Counted from the first letter of the stretch, positions 7,587 to 16,434 are shown. The stretch is DNA of 64,000 nucleotides from Candidatus Nucleicultrix amoebiphila FS5 (GCF_002117145.1 NZ_CP008743.1:1302001-1366000); one strand, 5' to 3'. Notes: generated by a model from the sequence alone, not told the origin. Translations and numbers: made by a program.

Positions 7587-8669
7587 TTAAGAAACCCGGC
7601 CTTTACGAACCATGTTTCCCCAAAGGTCTTCAAGTATCTTCAAAGAAGTTGTGGTTTGTTCAAGCTTAAGATCGAGAGCCATTACAAAGTTTGTATACTT
7701 TTGGTATACTTTCTTTAATAAGCTGGCATTAGTGTCGCTAGAATCTTTTGTGATTTCTAACGTGTTCAAGGCTTTGCTCACTTTTGCTGAAGGAGCAATT
7801 TCTTTATCTCCCGCAGTTGTGATCTCCATATGAAGCGTTTTAGCAGCTTTTGTAAGCTTGCCTTTCTTTTGGTCGAGCTTTTCAATCTTTCTTTTGAAAG
7901 TTGAAGAGAGAGGGTCGAACATGTTGAGCCATGCCTCTATCTTTTTTGACGCATCTTCTAAAAGGACTCCAAAAATTTCAACAAGCTGCTTGTTAAGCGT
8001 CGTTAAACGTTCCCGTCCGGATCGGGTTATATTCAATGAGGCTATAGGGCTCTTGCTCAGAAGGTCTTCAGGGTCAAGGGTAACTGAAAAAATCTTTGTT
8101 CCGATACGTTGTTTAATCATGAGACCGTAAGGCTCATTCTCGCCCCAAACTTGATCTTGTTGGAACCCATGAAAAAAGTCATGCCCAGGAACTTTCAAAG
8201 CAGCCAATCGATCGAGCTTCTGTATGTTGTTAGCTGCATTAAAGAAATCAGCAAAAGTTTTTAGGGTGCTTTTCTTCTTTGTCTGCATTTCACTGATGTT
8301 TTCTAGAGTAAACTTCTTTATAAAAAGTTTTTGTAGTTCATCAACAGCTTCTCCTGTGGCTTGAGCAGTCTCTGTAGCGCCGAGCAAAAGGCCAGGATAT
8401 TTGGAAGATGGTTGGTAAACCGTATCAAACTTTTCTTTTTTTGTTGCAAAAGCTTGGCTTGCTTCAAGAGCATCGCGATCTAATTTTGAGTCAGTGTTAG
8501 AGGATGAAGTGGTCTTGGACAGATAAACTTTTGCGAGACTCTGAGAAGTAGCAACAAGCTCTTCTGTTTCTTGAGATAAGCCGGAGCTAAATGAATTGCC
8601 CACTTGACCAAAACCAATCAAGGCAAATGTCAAGAGGGTTGTCTTTAGTAAAATATTCTGTTGAATCAT
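7587..8669 (-). CDS. Exported helical protein of unknown function
   Basis: 360 residues with an N-terminal signal peptide (MIQQNILLKTTLLTFALIGFGQVGNSFS). No family recognised. The rest is mostly predicted helix with many Lys, Glu, Thr and Ser. A charged segment near residues 255-290 (FKRKIEKLDQKKGKLTKAAK) could be coiled coil, and hydrophobic heptads appear again at the C-terminus. There is no cysteine motif, lipobox or transmembrane segment after the signal. AGAAAGGA lies before the ATG at 8669. It is a single gene ended by the terminator at 7534-7562. Like the other signal-peptide proteins in this window it could be periplasmic or host-directed; sequence alone does not decide. Confidence 0.72.
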   Translation of the reverse strand: MIQQNILLKTTLLTFALIGFGQVGNSFSSGLSQETEELVATSQSLAKVYLSKTTSSSNTDSKLDRDALEASQAFATKKEKFDTVYQPSSKYPGLLLGATETAQATGEAVDELQKLFIKKFTLENISEMQTKKKSTLKTFADFFNAANNIQKLDRLAALKVPGHDFFHGFQQDQVWGENEPYGLMIKQRIGTKIFSVTLDPEDLLSKSPIASLNITRSGRERLTTLNKQLVEIFGVLLEDASKKIEAWLNMFDPLSSTFKRKIEKLDQKKGKLTKAAKTLHMEITTAGDKEIAPSAKVSKALNTLEITKDSSDTNASLLKKVYQKYTNFVMALDLKLEQTTTSLKILEDLWGNMVRKGRVS

Positions 8670-8985
8670 TGTCGTTCCTTTCTGAAACTTGATCCTCGGT
8701 AAAATATTGACTTTTAGTAAAATATCAACAAAATTTTATAAAAATTTTTATAGATTTGTACCTACTGTATGAAACGCTTCCGTTTGAGATATTAGAATTT
8801 ATGGGGCTTTTAAAGGTGTTCTCTAGTAATAAGAATATTAATTTATCTTTTTACTATCTATTATTGGATTTTAGTATTATAAGGATCAGGAATTATACCA
8901 ATGTGGATAAGATCCCTTTTCTTGAGTTAATCTCATCCCCAAATTTTTAATCATTAAATAAGTTGCCCCAAGGACATATGCTTTT
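8670..8985. other. AT-rich divergent intergenic region, helicase leader
   Basis: 316 bases between two divergent genes, strongly AT-rich, with no credible coding frame. On the minus strand TTGATA followed by TATTTT at 16-base spacing (within 8705-8732) could drive the secreted-protein gene. For the helicase the only clear signal is AAGGA at 8970-8974. It is followed by a three-codon reading frame (ATG CTT TTA TGA, 8978-8989) whose stop overlaps the helicase ATG at 8986. AAGGA is 3 bases from the mini-frame and 11 from the helicase start, neither ideal. Confidence 0.4.
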
Positions 8986-10785
8986 ATGACTACTTTTCAA
9001 AACTTTGGTTTGCCTGAAGAGCTCCACCAAGCGCTCACCCAGTTGCAATTCATTACCCCTACACCTATCCAAGCCCAAGCGATTCCCCTGGCTCTTGAAG
9101 GACGAGACATTATTGGTTCAGCCCAAACAGGTACAGGAAAGACGGCAGCTTTCGTTTTACCTTTGATTTCGAAACTGATGGCATCTAAGCAAGAGACAGC
9201 CCTTGTTCTGACCCCAACGCGAGAGTTGGCAATGCAGGTTATTGAATTTGTGCGTAAGCTTTTGGGGAAAAATAATAAAATTCAAGCAGCACTTCTTATT
9301 GGCGGTGATTCTATGTACAAGCAGATTAGTCAACTGCGCGCTAATCCTCGCTTGATTATTGGTACGCCTGGTCGTGTCAATGACCACTTGAGACGTCGGT
9401 CCTTAAACTTGCAAAAAACCTCTTTCCTTGTACTCGATGAAATGGATCGGATGCTCGATATTGGCTTTGGTGTACAGTTGGAAGAGATTGCAAAATATCT
9501 TCCGAAAGAAAGACAAACGTTGATGTTCTCAGCAACTTTGCCAAAGAACTTCGCAGCCCTTTCACAAAAATACCTGACCAATCCAGAACGCATTGCCGTT
9601 GGATCGACGGATACCCCTTCTGTAAATATTAAACAAGAAAGTCTCTTTCTGAGTCAGGCCGAAAAATACACACAGCTTATTAAAGAATTGGATCAACGTT
9701 CTGGCACGGTTTTGATTTTTGCGAAAACAAAAATATCCGTAGAAAAGCTTTCAAAGAAACTCGCAAATGATGACTATAGTTCTAGTTTTATTCATGGTGA
9801 CCTAAGACAATCAAAGCGCGCTCAAACAATCCGCAGTTATCTTAATAAAAAGTATCGCATCTTAGTAGCGACAGATGTTGCAGCGCGTGGACTCGATATA
9901 CCGCACATTGAACATGTGATTAATTATGATCTTCCCCAATGTCCCGAGGATTACATCCATCGTATTGGAAGAACAGCGCGCGCTGGTTTGACAGGATCAG
10001 CGTTGTGCTTTATCTCTCCCGATGAAAAACGTAAGTGGATGGCTATTCAAAATTTGATTAATCCAGGACAGAGATCTGAGTCGCCGCGATTTGAAGGACG
10101 TTCTAAATCCGGCAAAGCGCGCCGTTTTGATGATTCCCCCAGATTTGGCAAACGTGGTTCTTCGGGTGAGAGAAAGTTTGGAGGCGGCGGATCGAAGTCT
10201 CGTCAACGTCCTTGGTTAGAAGACAAGCCTCTGGAGAGCAGGGTTAAAGGTCCAAGATCAAAGTCCTTGCATGAGGAAGAGTCTGATCGTCCTAAGAAGT
10301 CTTGGGGAAAGCCCTCAGCCGATCGTTTTTACGATAAGCCGGAAAAATCAAAAAAGGTGTGGTCTAAAGAAGAAAGACCAACTTTTGGAGAGAGACCTGC
10401 AAAAGCGAAGAGATTTGGTTCCAGGGAAGAGAGACCGTCTTTCGGTGATAGACCCGTAAAGTCTAAGAGATTTGCGTCTCGCGAGGATCATTTTGATTTT
10501 GATGATAAACCCGCAAGACCCCGAAAGTTTAGTTCGAAAGAAGATCGTCCAGCCTTTGGTGGAAATGGGGCAAAGTCGAAAAAATTCTGGTCTAAAGAAG
10601 AGAAGCCGTCTTTCGGTGATAGACCCGCAAAGAAGAAATTTGGCTCAAAAGAAGAACGTCCTTCTTTTGGGGGGAAACCCTCAAAATCGAAAAAATTTGG
10701 GAAAGATACGTTTAAAGAGCGTGATCAGGCACGAAAGCCTTTTAAAGGTCGGCCTTCAAACGCCAAAAAGAGAGATTCTCGATAA
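8986..10785 (+). CDS. DEAD-box RNA helicase, RhlE-like, motif II DEMD, long basic repeat tail
   Basis: 599 residues. The N-terminal 355 residues carry all helicase motifs: Q motif (FQNFGLPEELHQAL), AQTGTGKT (46-53), PTREL, GTPGR, DEMD (151-154) in place of DEAD, SAT (182-184), and HRIGRTARAG (325-334). It unwinds short RNA duplexes with ATP; RhlE-type enzymes act in ribosome assembly, mRNA decay and cold adaptation. Residues 360-599 form a low-complexity, very basic tail. From about residue 450 it repeats a unit of roughly 17-20 residues with SKEERPSFGDRPAK and KKF/KRF, seven times or so, which is expected to bind RNA. The alanine-to-methionine change in motif II is unusual, but the catalytic Asp-Glu pair is intact. 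The gene ends 30 bases inside the convergent GNAT pseudogene. Confidence 0.93.
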   Translation: MTTFQNFGLPEELHQALTQLQFITPTPIQAQAIPLALEGRDIIGSAQTGTGKTAAFVLPLISKLMASKQETALVLTPTRELAMQVIEFVRKLLGKNNKIQAALLIGGDSMYKQISQLRANPRLIIGTPGRVNDHLRRRSLNLQKTSFLVLDEMDRMLDIGFGVQLEEIAKYLPKERQTLMFSATLPKNFAALSQKYLTNPERIAVGSTDTPSVNIKQESLFLSQAEKYTQLIKELDQRSGTVLIFAKTKISVEKLSKKLANDDYSSSFIHGDLRQSKRAQTIRSYLNKKYRILVATDVAARGLDIPHIEHVINYDLPQCPEDYIHRIGRTARAGLTGSALCFISPDEKRKWMAIQNLINPGQRSESPRFEGRSKSGKARRFDDSPRFGKRGSSGERKFGGGGSKSRQRPWLEDKPLESRVKGPRSKSLHEEESDRPKKSWGKPSADRFYDKPEKSKKVWSKEERPTFGERPAKAKRFGSREERPSFGDRPVKSKRFASREDHFDFDDKPARPRKFSSKEDRPAFGGNGAKSKKFWSKEEKPSFGDRPAKKKFGSKEERPSFGGKPSKSKKFGKDTFKERDQARKPFKGRPSNAKKRDSR

Positions 10786-11313
10786 AACCAGCGTCTCATG
10801 ACCCTTATAGGAGGTTAAGTGCTGTTGTTGATAACCGCACTTTTCCGCCAAACGGAGGGAAGGGAGATTCTCCGGACGAATGATACAGCACGTCTTCTTT
10901 TCTTTAAGATAGGCATCACCCCAGGCGGTAACTGCTTTTACAGCTTCATAACCATAGCTTTGACCATGAAAGGGATAGGCTAAAGCACACCCCATTTCTG
11001 GGCTTTCTAAGGCGGGTATCATGTCCCGTTTAAAATCTGCAAAGCCGACATCCCCCACAAAGCGTTGGGTGGATTTTTCTTCCACGCGCCAATAGCCAAA
11101 TCCCAAAGTAAACCAAAGACCTCAATACCGAAGTATCCTGTTCCAGACGTCTTTCTTGTTAAAGGGCTGCCCGCCAATATAGCGTGTGACAAGAGGGTCC
11201 GCCCACATTTTGGCACAGTCTGACCAGTCGTCGGGGTGATGCGCGCGAAGATAAAGATGCTTTGTTTCTAGGAAAGGAATGAGTTGATCGGGGCACTGTT
11301 TCAAGTTAATCAT
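10756..11313 (-). pseudogene. GNAT (RimJ-type) acetyltransferase broken by one in-frame TGA
   Basis: From the ATG at 11313 (MINLKQCPDQLIPFLETKHL) to a stop at 10756 one frame reads as a complete RimJ/RimL-type GNAT of about 184 residues. It is interrupted only by TGA at 11124-11122, after KKDVWNRILRY; the frame then resumes without shift as GLWFTLGFGYWRVEEKSTQRF, FVGDVGFADFKRD, GCALAYPFHGQSYGYEAV and ENLPSLRLAEKCGY. The stop falls where family members have a coding residue. TGA is used as a true stop elsewhere here (for example at 5808), so recoding to Trp is unlikely. This is a young nonsense pseudogene; a sequencing error, or restart at an ATG at 11106, is possible. Confidence 0.8.
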
Positions 11314-11389
11314 CGGTATTCATTAAGCACTATGCTTGTTCATTTTTAAAAAAATTATTTTATAATACTTTAAGTGTTAAATTATCTAC

Positions 11390-11418
11390 TTGTCAAAATT
11401 AAAGATCGTGTCTATGTT
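11390..11418 (+). promoter_or_regulatory. Candidate sigma-70-type promoter of the 11461 gene
   Basis: TTGTCA (11390-11395) and TATGTT (11413-11418) are separated by exactly 17 bases. A transcript starting near 11425 would exclude the far-upstream GTG at 11374 and supports translation from 11449 or 11461. Confidence 0.5.
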
Positions 11419-11460
11419 CGGAAAGAATTTGCAAAACAATATCTAAGGATGCCTCTTCAT

Positions 11461-12792
11461 ATGTTTATGCGACTACTGTTCGTTTTAGTTTCTTTATCGA
11501 TGGTTCCCTCAGAGGGTTTTTGCGTGCTTATTGGAAATGTTTATATACCTGGACTTGAAGGAGCAGACGTTGATGTCGTCGATGATACCCGTTTTGGGAG
11601 TGCCAGGAGTTTCCCCATTGGGAGCCTCATTTATGCTGGGAATTATAGGACAGACGATGATGAACTTGAGACGCATAGGGGACCTGCTTTGAGTTCTTCT
11701 AGCGAGGGTGCCGTTTACATGGTGAATTATGGGTTTGGCGTCATTGTGACCAGTCCTGAAGTATACGAAGCCATGGAAGGGACCAGTTTTTTATTTCGGA
11801 TCATCGAGGTCATCATACACAGAGAGAGAAATGAGGAAAATCAGGATCCATATCAGCATCTTAGTTACATAAAGGATATTCCTCAAAGAGGGACACGCTA
11901 TAATTCAGAGGATCTCGCAGCTCTCCTGAGCAATACAAGAGAAGCAATTCAAGATCAGCCCTGGATTGACAATGGCACACACGTTTTTAGAAATAATGAT
12001 GCTGAAAATGTTATGGATAAAGAACGCATTAGTCGAACTTATGAAAGTTTGAAAGTACTTTATGATGAAACCCTCGATCAAGAAGGCAAAGAAGGGGATT
12101 TGTTTGCCGATTTACAGAAATACCTGCTTGGTCTACGGGAGGATAGTCCTGTCTTTCATCTTCTTAAGGCTGCCCTGCTCACAGTGCACCCACCTCTTAA
12201 CGGGGATCTCTTTTATGGCAATGAGGATGAACCCAATTACCCTCCTCTTTCTGTTAATCAACTGTACACCACTTTTAAAAAGGCAGAGGGCCTCTATGAT
12301 GTGGTTTGGATGGCTAATGCCGCTGCCAGAGTCTGGCACTTGGTGAACACTTTAAAACCAGAAAATCCAACAGAAGAAAGCGAACAGAAATTTCGGCACA
12401 TGCTTCAACAGGACTTTGTCAAAGCGCTCGCCAGGTGTATTCGCCCCAATGCTTTAAGTCGTGTGTGTGATCTAGGAAAAATGCAACGCATGCTCTGTGT
12501 TCTGCAAGGATATGTTCCCGGCATTATGATCGACGATGTGGAAGCCCCTGTGACAAGTGACCAATTTTTAAAGGGATTTATGGTTAAATTTGAACCGCTT
12601 CTGCCCGATATCCTGAACAAGGAAACCGATGAACAAAGAACTTTTGTGAACACGATGAGAACTTCTTTAACGACTGAATTTCAAGAAGCAAAAAAAGATA
12701 CGGAGGAGTTTGCAGTGTTTCGCAACGATGTGGAAAAACAATTCAATAACTTCATCAGGTTATCTTTTGATTTAGAAGATGATCACGACTAA
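11461..12792 (+). CDS. Exported protein of unknown function
   Basis: 443 residues from the ATG at 11461. This start is chosen because it opens a signal peptide (MFMRLLFVLVSLSMVPSEGFC), follows the promoter at 11390-11418, and has AAGGA about 11 bases upstream. ATG 11449 is close behind as an alternative, and a GTG at 11374 would bury the signal sequence. No family recognised. The N-terminal 100 residues after the signal look beta-rich (LIGNVYIPGLEGADVDVVDD). The rest is helical, with a cluster around CIRPNALSRVCDLGKMQRML holding two cysteines and an acidic C-terminus. Probably periplasmic or secreted. About 137 bases without a gene separate it from convergent uup; that gap has small inverted repeats (CCAGT/ACTGG at 12841-12860) but no clear terminator. 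Confidence 0.7.
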   Translation: MFMRLLFVLVSLSMVPSEGFCVLIGNVYIPGLEGADVDVVDDTRFGSARSFPIGSLIYAGNYRTDDDELETHRGPALSSSSEGAVYMVNYGFGVIVTSPEVYEAMEGTSFLFRIIEVIIHRERNEENQDPYQHLSYIKDIPQRGTRYNSEDLAALLSNTREAIQDQPWIDNGTHVFRNNDAENVMDKERISRTYESLKVLYDETLDQEGKEGDLFADLQKYLLGLREDSPVFHLLKAALLTVHPPLNGDLFYGNEDEPNYPPLSVNQLYTTFKKAEGLYDVVWMANAAARVWHLVNTLKPENPTEESEQKFRHMLQQDFVKALARCIRPNALSRVCDLGKMQRMLCVLQGYVPGIMIDDVEAPVTSDQFLKGFMVKFEPLLPDILNKETDEQRTFVNTMRTSLTTEFQEAKKDTEEFAVFRNDVEKQFNNFIRLSFDLEDDHD

Positions 12793-12929
12793 AGAATAGG
12801 ACAGCATCCCTCGTCATTGAGAACACACGGGGGAAGCCATCCAGTAAAATAAGTAACTGGAACTCTCCACTTCGCTGTATCTGTGAAAAAAATGGAGAAG
12901 TCACTCGGTTTTTGTTAAAACAAGGCCAG

Positions 12930-14753
12930 TTAAACGCCTTCGATTTCTTCCCTTAAAGCTTCAAGTTCAAGCCAGTGTGATTCTGATTTTTCAAGATCTA
13001 ATCTTGCTTGTTCAAGGCCCTCGGCGGTTTTTAAAAACACCTCAGGATTGCGGCTAAAGAGTTCCGCGTCTTCAAGTCTTGCACTCAATTCTTGAATAGT
13101 TGCTTCGAGCGTTGCAATCTTTTTGGGCAATAATTCCAGATCACGCTTTTGCTGATAGCTAAGTTTTTTAGGTGTAGACTGAAACGATGAAGTCCCTGTC
13201 GCTAAGGGCTTTATCTTCTGATGTTTTTTAGCTGATTCAGGCGAGGATAAGCGACGTTGATTGAGATAATCGCTGTAGCCCCCAGCATATTCTTTAACAG
13301 TACCATCGCCTTCGAGAACAATCGTTGAGGTCACAACGCGATCTAAAAAACTTCGGTCGTGGCTTACAAGCAATAAAGTTCCTTCATACTCGGAGAGCAT
13401 TTCCTGGAGAAGGTCTAACGTCTCCATATCTAAATCGTTCGTCGGTTCATCCAAAATCAAGAAGTTCGAGAATTGAGCGAGCGCTTTGGCCAGCAGCAAA
13501 CGATTACGTTCTCCCCCGGACAGACTTTTGACAGGACTTCGTGCTTGCGCTTCTTCAAAAAGAAAATCCCGAAGATAGCCAATCACATGACGGGGTTTCC
13601 CCCTGACCATCACTTGATCACCGCCGCTGTCGCACAACGTCGCCCACAAGGATTTATCGGGATCCAGTTGCGCCCGTCCTTGATCAAGGTACACAGGCGT
13701 TAAGTTCATCCCCAATTTTACATAGCCCTTATCGGGAGAAAGCGTACCCGTGAGGAGTTTTAAAAGCGTCGTTTTACCTGCGCCATTGGGACCAATGATC
13801 CCGACACGATCGCCCCGCATAATCCGCGTTGAAAAATTAGTGACGATCATGCGATCGTCATAGGACTTTGAAATGTTTTTAGCTTCAATAACCATGGCAC
13901 CAGAGACATTGCCTATTTCTGATTCCATGATCACACTGCGTCCATGATCAATATGTTTAGCCCGCACAGAACGCATATCATAAAGGCGACGCAACCGTCC
14001 CTGGTTGCGTTTTCTTCGAGCCGTAATCCCCTGATGCGACCAGGTAGTTTCTTGGGCAATGCGTTTATCGAGTTTGGCACGCTCTACTTCTTCTTGCGCC
14101 ACAATCGTTTCAGCCCATTCTTCAAAATGTTGAAATCCTTTATTAAGGCGTCTCACAATTCCCCGATCTACCCACAAGGTTGTTTTGGTTAAGCGGTTGA
14201 GAAAAGTGCGATCATGACTAATCACAACAAATCCTCCGGGGAATTTTTCTAAAATATCTTCCAACCATTCAATGGTGGGAAGATCCAAATGGTTTGTTGG
14301 CTCATCCAGCAATAAGATGTCCGGTTGGCTGACCAAAGAACGTGCGATAGCCGCGCGCCGCTTTTCCCCTCCCGATAAATTGTTCATAACCAAATTTCCG
14401 TTGAGCCTAATCATATTCAGCATTGCGTCGATCAAATAATGATCCTCACGATTTTCTTCTCTGAGGCCTTCTTTAATATACTCTGTAATTGTTTGACCTT
14501 CGGGGATGACTGGTTCTTGAGGAAGGTAAGCAATCTGGCACCCAGGTTGCACAAATCTGGTGCCAGTTTCAGGGTCAATAATGCCAGCGATAATCTTTAA
14601 AAGTGTGGATTTTCCTGCGCCATTGCGTCCAACTAAACAAATGCGTTCCCTGCGGCCGACAGAAAGTTCTGCGTGGCTAAAAAGCGACTTGGAGCCAAAT
14701 CCAAGGGAAATGTCTTGTAAAGTGACAAGAGGAGGGGGTGCAGGAGCACGCAT
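12930..14753 (-). CDS. uup: ABC-F family ATPase Uup
   Basis: 607 residues with two ABC domains on one chain and no membrane segments. Domain 1 has GRNGAGKS (42-49) and LSGGEKRRAAIARSL with DEPTNHLD. Domain 2 has GPNGAGKT and LSGGERNRLLLAKAL with DEPTNDLD. Between them is the charged linker expected of ABC-F proteins. After domain 2 comes a Lys/Glu-rich C-terminal domain (about 520-607) that reads as a coiled-coil hairpin, the mark of Uup as opposed to EttA or YbiT. ABC-F proteins bind the ribosomal E-site; Uup is also linked to suppression of transposon excision and to resolving stalled or collided ribosomes. Single gene, divergent from the permease. Call is firm. Confidence 0.93.
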   Translation of the reverse strand: MRAPAPPPLVTLQDISLGFGSKSLFSHAELSVGRRERICLVGRNGAGKSTLLKIIAGIIDPETGTRFVQPGCQIAYLPQEPVIPEGQTITEYIKEGLREENREDHYLIDAMLNMIRLNGNLVMNNLSGGEKRRAAIARSLVSQPDILLLDEPTNHLDLPTIEWLEDILEKFPGGFVVISHDRTFLNRLTKTTLWVDRGIVRRLNKGFQHFEEWAETIVAQEEVERAKLDKRIAQETTWSHQGITARRKRNQGRLRRLYDMRSVRAKHIDHGRSVIMESEIGNVSGAMVIEAKNISKSYDDRMIVTNFSTRIMRGDRVGIIGPNGAGKTTLLKLLTGTLSPDKGYVKLGMNLTPVYLDQGRAQLDPDKSLWATLCDSGGDQVMVRGKPRHVIGYLRDFLFEEAQARSPVKSLSGGERNRLLLAKALAQFSNFLILDEPTNDLDMETLDLLQEMLSEYEGTLLLVSHDRSFLDRVVTSTIVLEGDGTVKEYAGGYSDYLNQRRLSSPESAKKHQKIKPLATGTSSFQSTPKKLSYQQKRDLELLPKKIATLEATIQELSARLEDAELFSRNPEVFLKTAEGLEQARLDLEKSESHWLELEALREEIEGV

Positions 14754-14929
14754 TCATAAGCTCTCGATTAGGGTCAACGTTTCTATGTCATTGTTGTAGG
14801 GGATGATGGAACGATGCGTCAAGGAGATACAACGTCGCTTTCTGTTTATGGGTTTGTCAAACGTCCGAATCACGTCGTGTGCGTTCCTGGAGACGAAAGA
14901 CTATCCTCACGTAACATTTTCAATAAAAG

Positions 14930-14957
14930 TTGACATTTAAAAGGTAAAAGCTATCAT
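14930..14957 (+). promoter_or_regulatory. Sigma-70-type promoter upstream of the amino-acid permease
   Basis: TTGACA (14930-14935) is a perfect -35, and TATCAT (14952-14957) follows after 16 bases. The transcript would have a leader of about 160 bases before the permease ATG at 15127, unusually long compared with other genes here. The 175 bases between uup and this promoter hold an open frame without a start and no recognisable gene. Confidence 0.65.
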
Positions 14958-14993
14958 GAACCGATAAACTAATTTTATGTAAAGCGTACACCG

Positions 14994-15056
14994 ATGTATT
15001 TGTCTTCTTTAAAAGACATCATTTTCTCCTCTCGAAAGCGCCCCGCCAAGGCGTAA
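14994..15056 (+). CDS. Possible 20-residue leader peptide before the permease
   Basis: Within the long permease leader the frame ATG 14994 to TAA 15054-15056 encodes MYLSSLKDIIFSSRKRPAKA, with five basic residues among the last seven or eight. It lies downstream of the promoter at 14930-14957 and upstream of the permease ribosome site. Codons 3-9 span a TGTCTT/AAGACA hairpin (15001-15018), the last codons lie in a GC-rich segment with CGCC/GGCG, and a T-rich run follows at about 15067-15075. This layout recalls attenuators and arrest peptides such as SpeFL, but no sequence match to SpeFL is seen, and the ribosome site before this ATG is weak. Chance is possible. Confidence 0.3.
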   Translation: MYLSSLKDIIFSSRKRPAKA

Positions 15057-15126
15057 CTATATCCCCCTTATTTTTTAGTTTGTTGTTTTAAGTTTGAATG
15101 ATAATCCTTTGGTTTGGAGAATTTAT

Positions 15127-16434
15127 ATGTCTAATAAAATTGGTTTTTGGCCGGTCTTCGCCCTGGTTATGGGCAGTCAGATAGGCTCGGGCGTTTTTAT
15201 GTCGCCTGCAAATTTGGCGCCTTTTGGCGCCATCAGTCTTTTAGGATGGGCAATTTCTGGTGCGGGTGCCATTATGCTGGCTCTTGTGTTTGCCAATCTT
15301 TGTTCACGTTTTCCGAGAACGGGTGGTCCTCATGTCTATGTAGAAGAGACCTTTGGTCGATTTTTTGGGTTTTTTACAGGGTGGACGTATTGGGTCGTTT
15401 CTTGGGTGAGTTCCATTGCTGTGATCACGGCCAGCATTGGGTATTTATCCCCGATTTTAGGCCAGCATTCCCCTCTCTTTCATTTAAGTCTTGAGATCTT
15501 ACTCTTGTTACTGATTACAGGCGTAAACTTGAGAGGCGTCAAAGTGGCGGGCATTGTTGAGTTTTTTCTGACCAACTTAAAATTAATTCCTCTTCTGATT
15601 GTGCCAATCATCGCTTTGTTTTTCTTTGACACCAATAACTTTTTCACCAGTGAAAGTGTGTCACAGTTGAGTTTACCCAAGGCTTTGAATTATGTGACCT
15701 TACTGACCTTGTGGGGATTCATTGGTCTAGAGTCAGCGACGACACCGGCGGGGTCCATTGAAAATCCTGGTAAGACTATTCCCCGTGCTGTGATCCTGGG
15801 GACTTTGTGTGTATTGGTTATCTATGCCTTGAATAGTGTGGCCATTATGGGCGTTGTGCCTGGTGAAATGCTTGCCCAGTCTAAGGCACCCTATGGCGAA
15901 GCAGCGTTGCATATGTTTGGGGGGAGCTGGCATTTGCTCATTGCTCTTATTGCTTCGATTGTGTGCATCGGTACCTTGAATGCTTGGGTGTTAACCAGCG
16001 GTCAGATCGCTTTGGGGCTTGCTCAAGATGGTTTGATGCCCAGCTTTTTCGCCAAGAGAAATCGCTTTGGGGCGCCCTATGGCAGTTTAATCGTATGTTG
16101 TATGGGTATTCTGCCGTTGCTGATTCTGACCCACAGCGATAATTTGGCTCAAAAGATCAATGTCATTGTTGATATCTCAGTGACATCCTTTTTATTCGTT
16201 TATGGTATTTGCTCTTTGGCTTATCTCCGTGTGCTGTACACTCAAAAGACACAAGCATCCCTGTGGCAATGGACATATGGAGTTTTGGCTTTGTTTTTCT
16301 GTCTGTGGATTATTCTGAGCACCAACTGGAATACGCTCTTGGTGGCAAGCCTTTTTACCATAACAGGTGTCCCCATCTATTTCCTTCAACGGCATCGCAT
16401 TAAAGGTCTATGGATGCAGACGGCAAAAAAATAA
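15127..16434 (+). CDS. APC superfamily amino-acid permease or antiporter
   Basis: 435 residues from the ATG at 15127, which has TTGGAGAA 7 bases upstream; an upstream start at 15094 lacks a ribosome site. The first membrane segment carries the APC signature VMGSQIGSGVFMSPANLAPFG (unwound Gly-rich helix 1 that binds the amino-acid carboxylate), then SFPRTGGPHVYVEETFG-type helix 3. About 12 membrane segments follow, including WGFIGLESATTPAGSIENPGKTIPRA in helix 6, the other substrate-site helix. The family (AdiC, PotE, arginine/agmatine and ornithine/putrescine exchangers, basic amino-acid transporters) imports or exchanges amino acids at the inner membrane. Substrate is not readable from sequence. 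For a host-dependent organism, uptake of host amino acids is the natural role. The Arg/Lys-rich leader frame upstream would fit a basic amino acid, which is speculation. Confidence 0.87.
   Translation: MSNKIGFWPVFALVMGSQIGSGVFMSPANLAPFGAISLLGWAISGAGAIMLALVFANLCSRFPRTGGPHVYVEETFGRFFGFFTGWTYWVVSWVSSIAVITASIGYLSPILGQHSPLFHLSLEILLLLLITGVNLRGVKVAGIVEFFLTNLKLIPLLIVPIIALFFFDTNNFFTSESVSQLSLPKALNYVTLLTLWGFIGLESATTPAGSIENPGKTIPRAVILGTLCVLVIYALNSVAIMGVVPGEMLAQSKAPYGEAALHMFGGSWHLLIALIASIVCIGTLNAWVLTSGQIALGLAQDGLMPSFFAKRNRFGAPYGSLIVCCMGILPLLILTHSDNLAQKINVIVDISVTSFLFVYGICSLAYLRVLYTQKTQASLWQWTYGVLALFFCLWIILSTNWNTLLVASLFTITGVPIYFLQRHRIKGLWMQTAKK

Noticed and set aside
10472-10801. 109-codon frame in the repeat region of the helicase tail
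   Set aside because: Produced by the periodic repeats read in a second frame; the main frame continues the helicase.
11122-11124. TGA as a recoded tryptophan codon
   Set aside because: Trp is written TGG throughout the window and several genes stop correctly at TGA, for example at 5808 and in the ATGA overlap at 50345-50348.
14786-14932. Open frame ending at TGA near 14931 (FYVIVVGDDGTMRQGDTTSL...)
   Set aside because: It reads like protein but has no start codon and no recognisable relative. It could be a gene remnant, but evidence is too weak to call.
15147-15494. 115-codon frame overlapping the permease in another frame
   Set aside because: Shadow of the permease; the membrane segments and APC motifs belong to the other frame.
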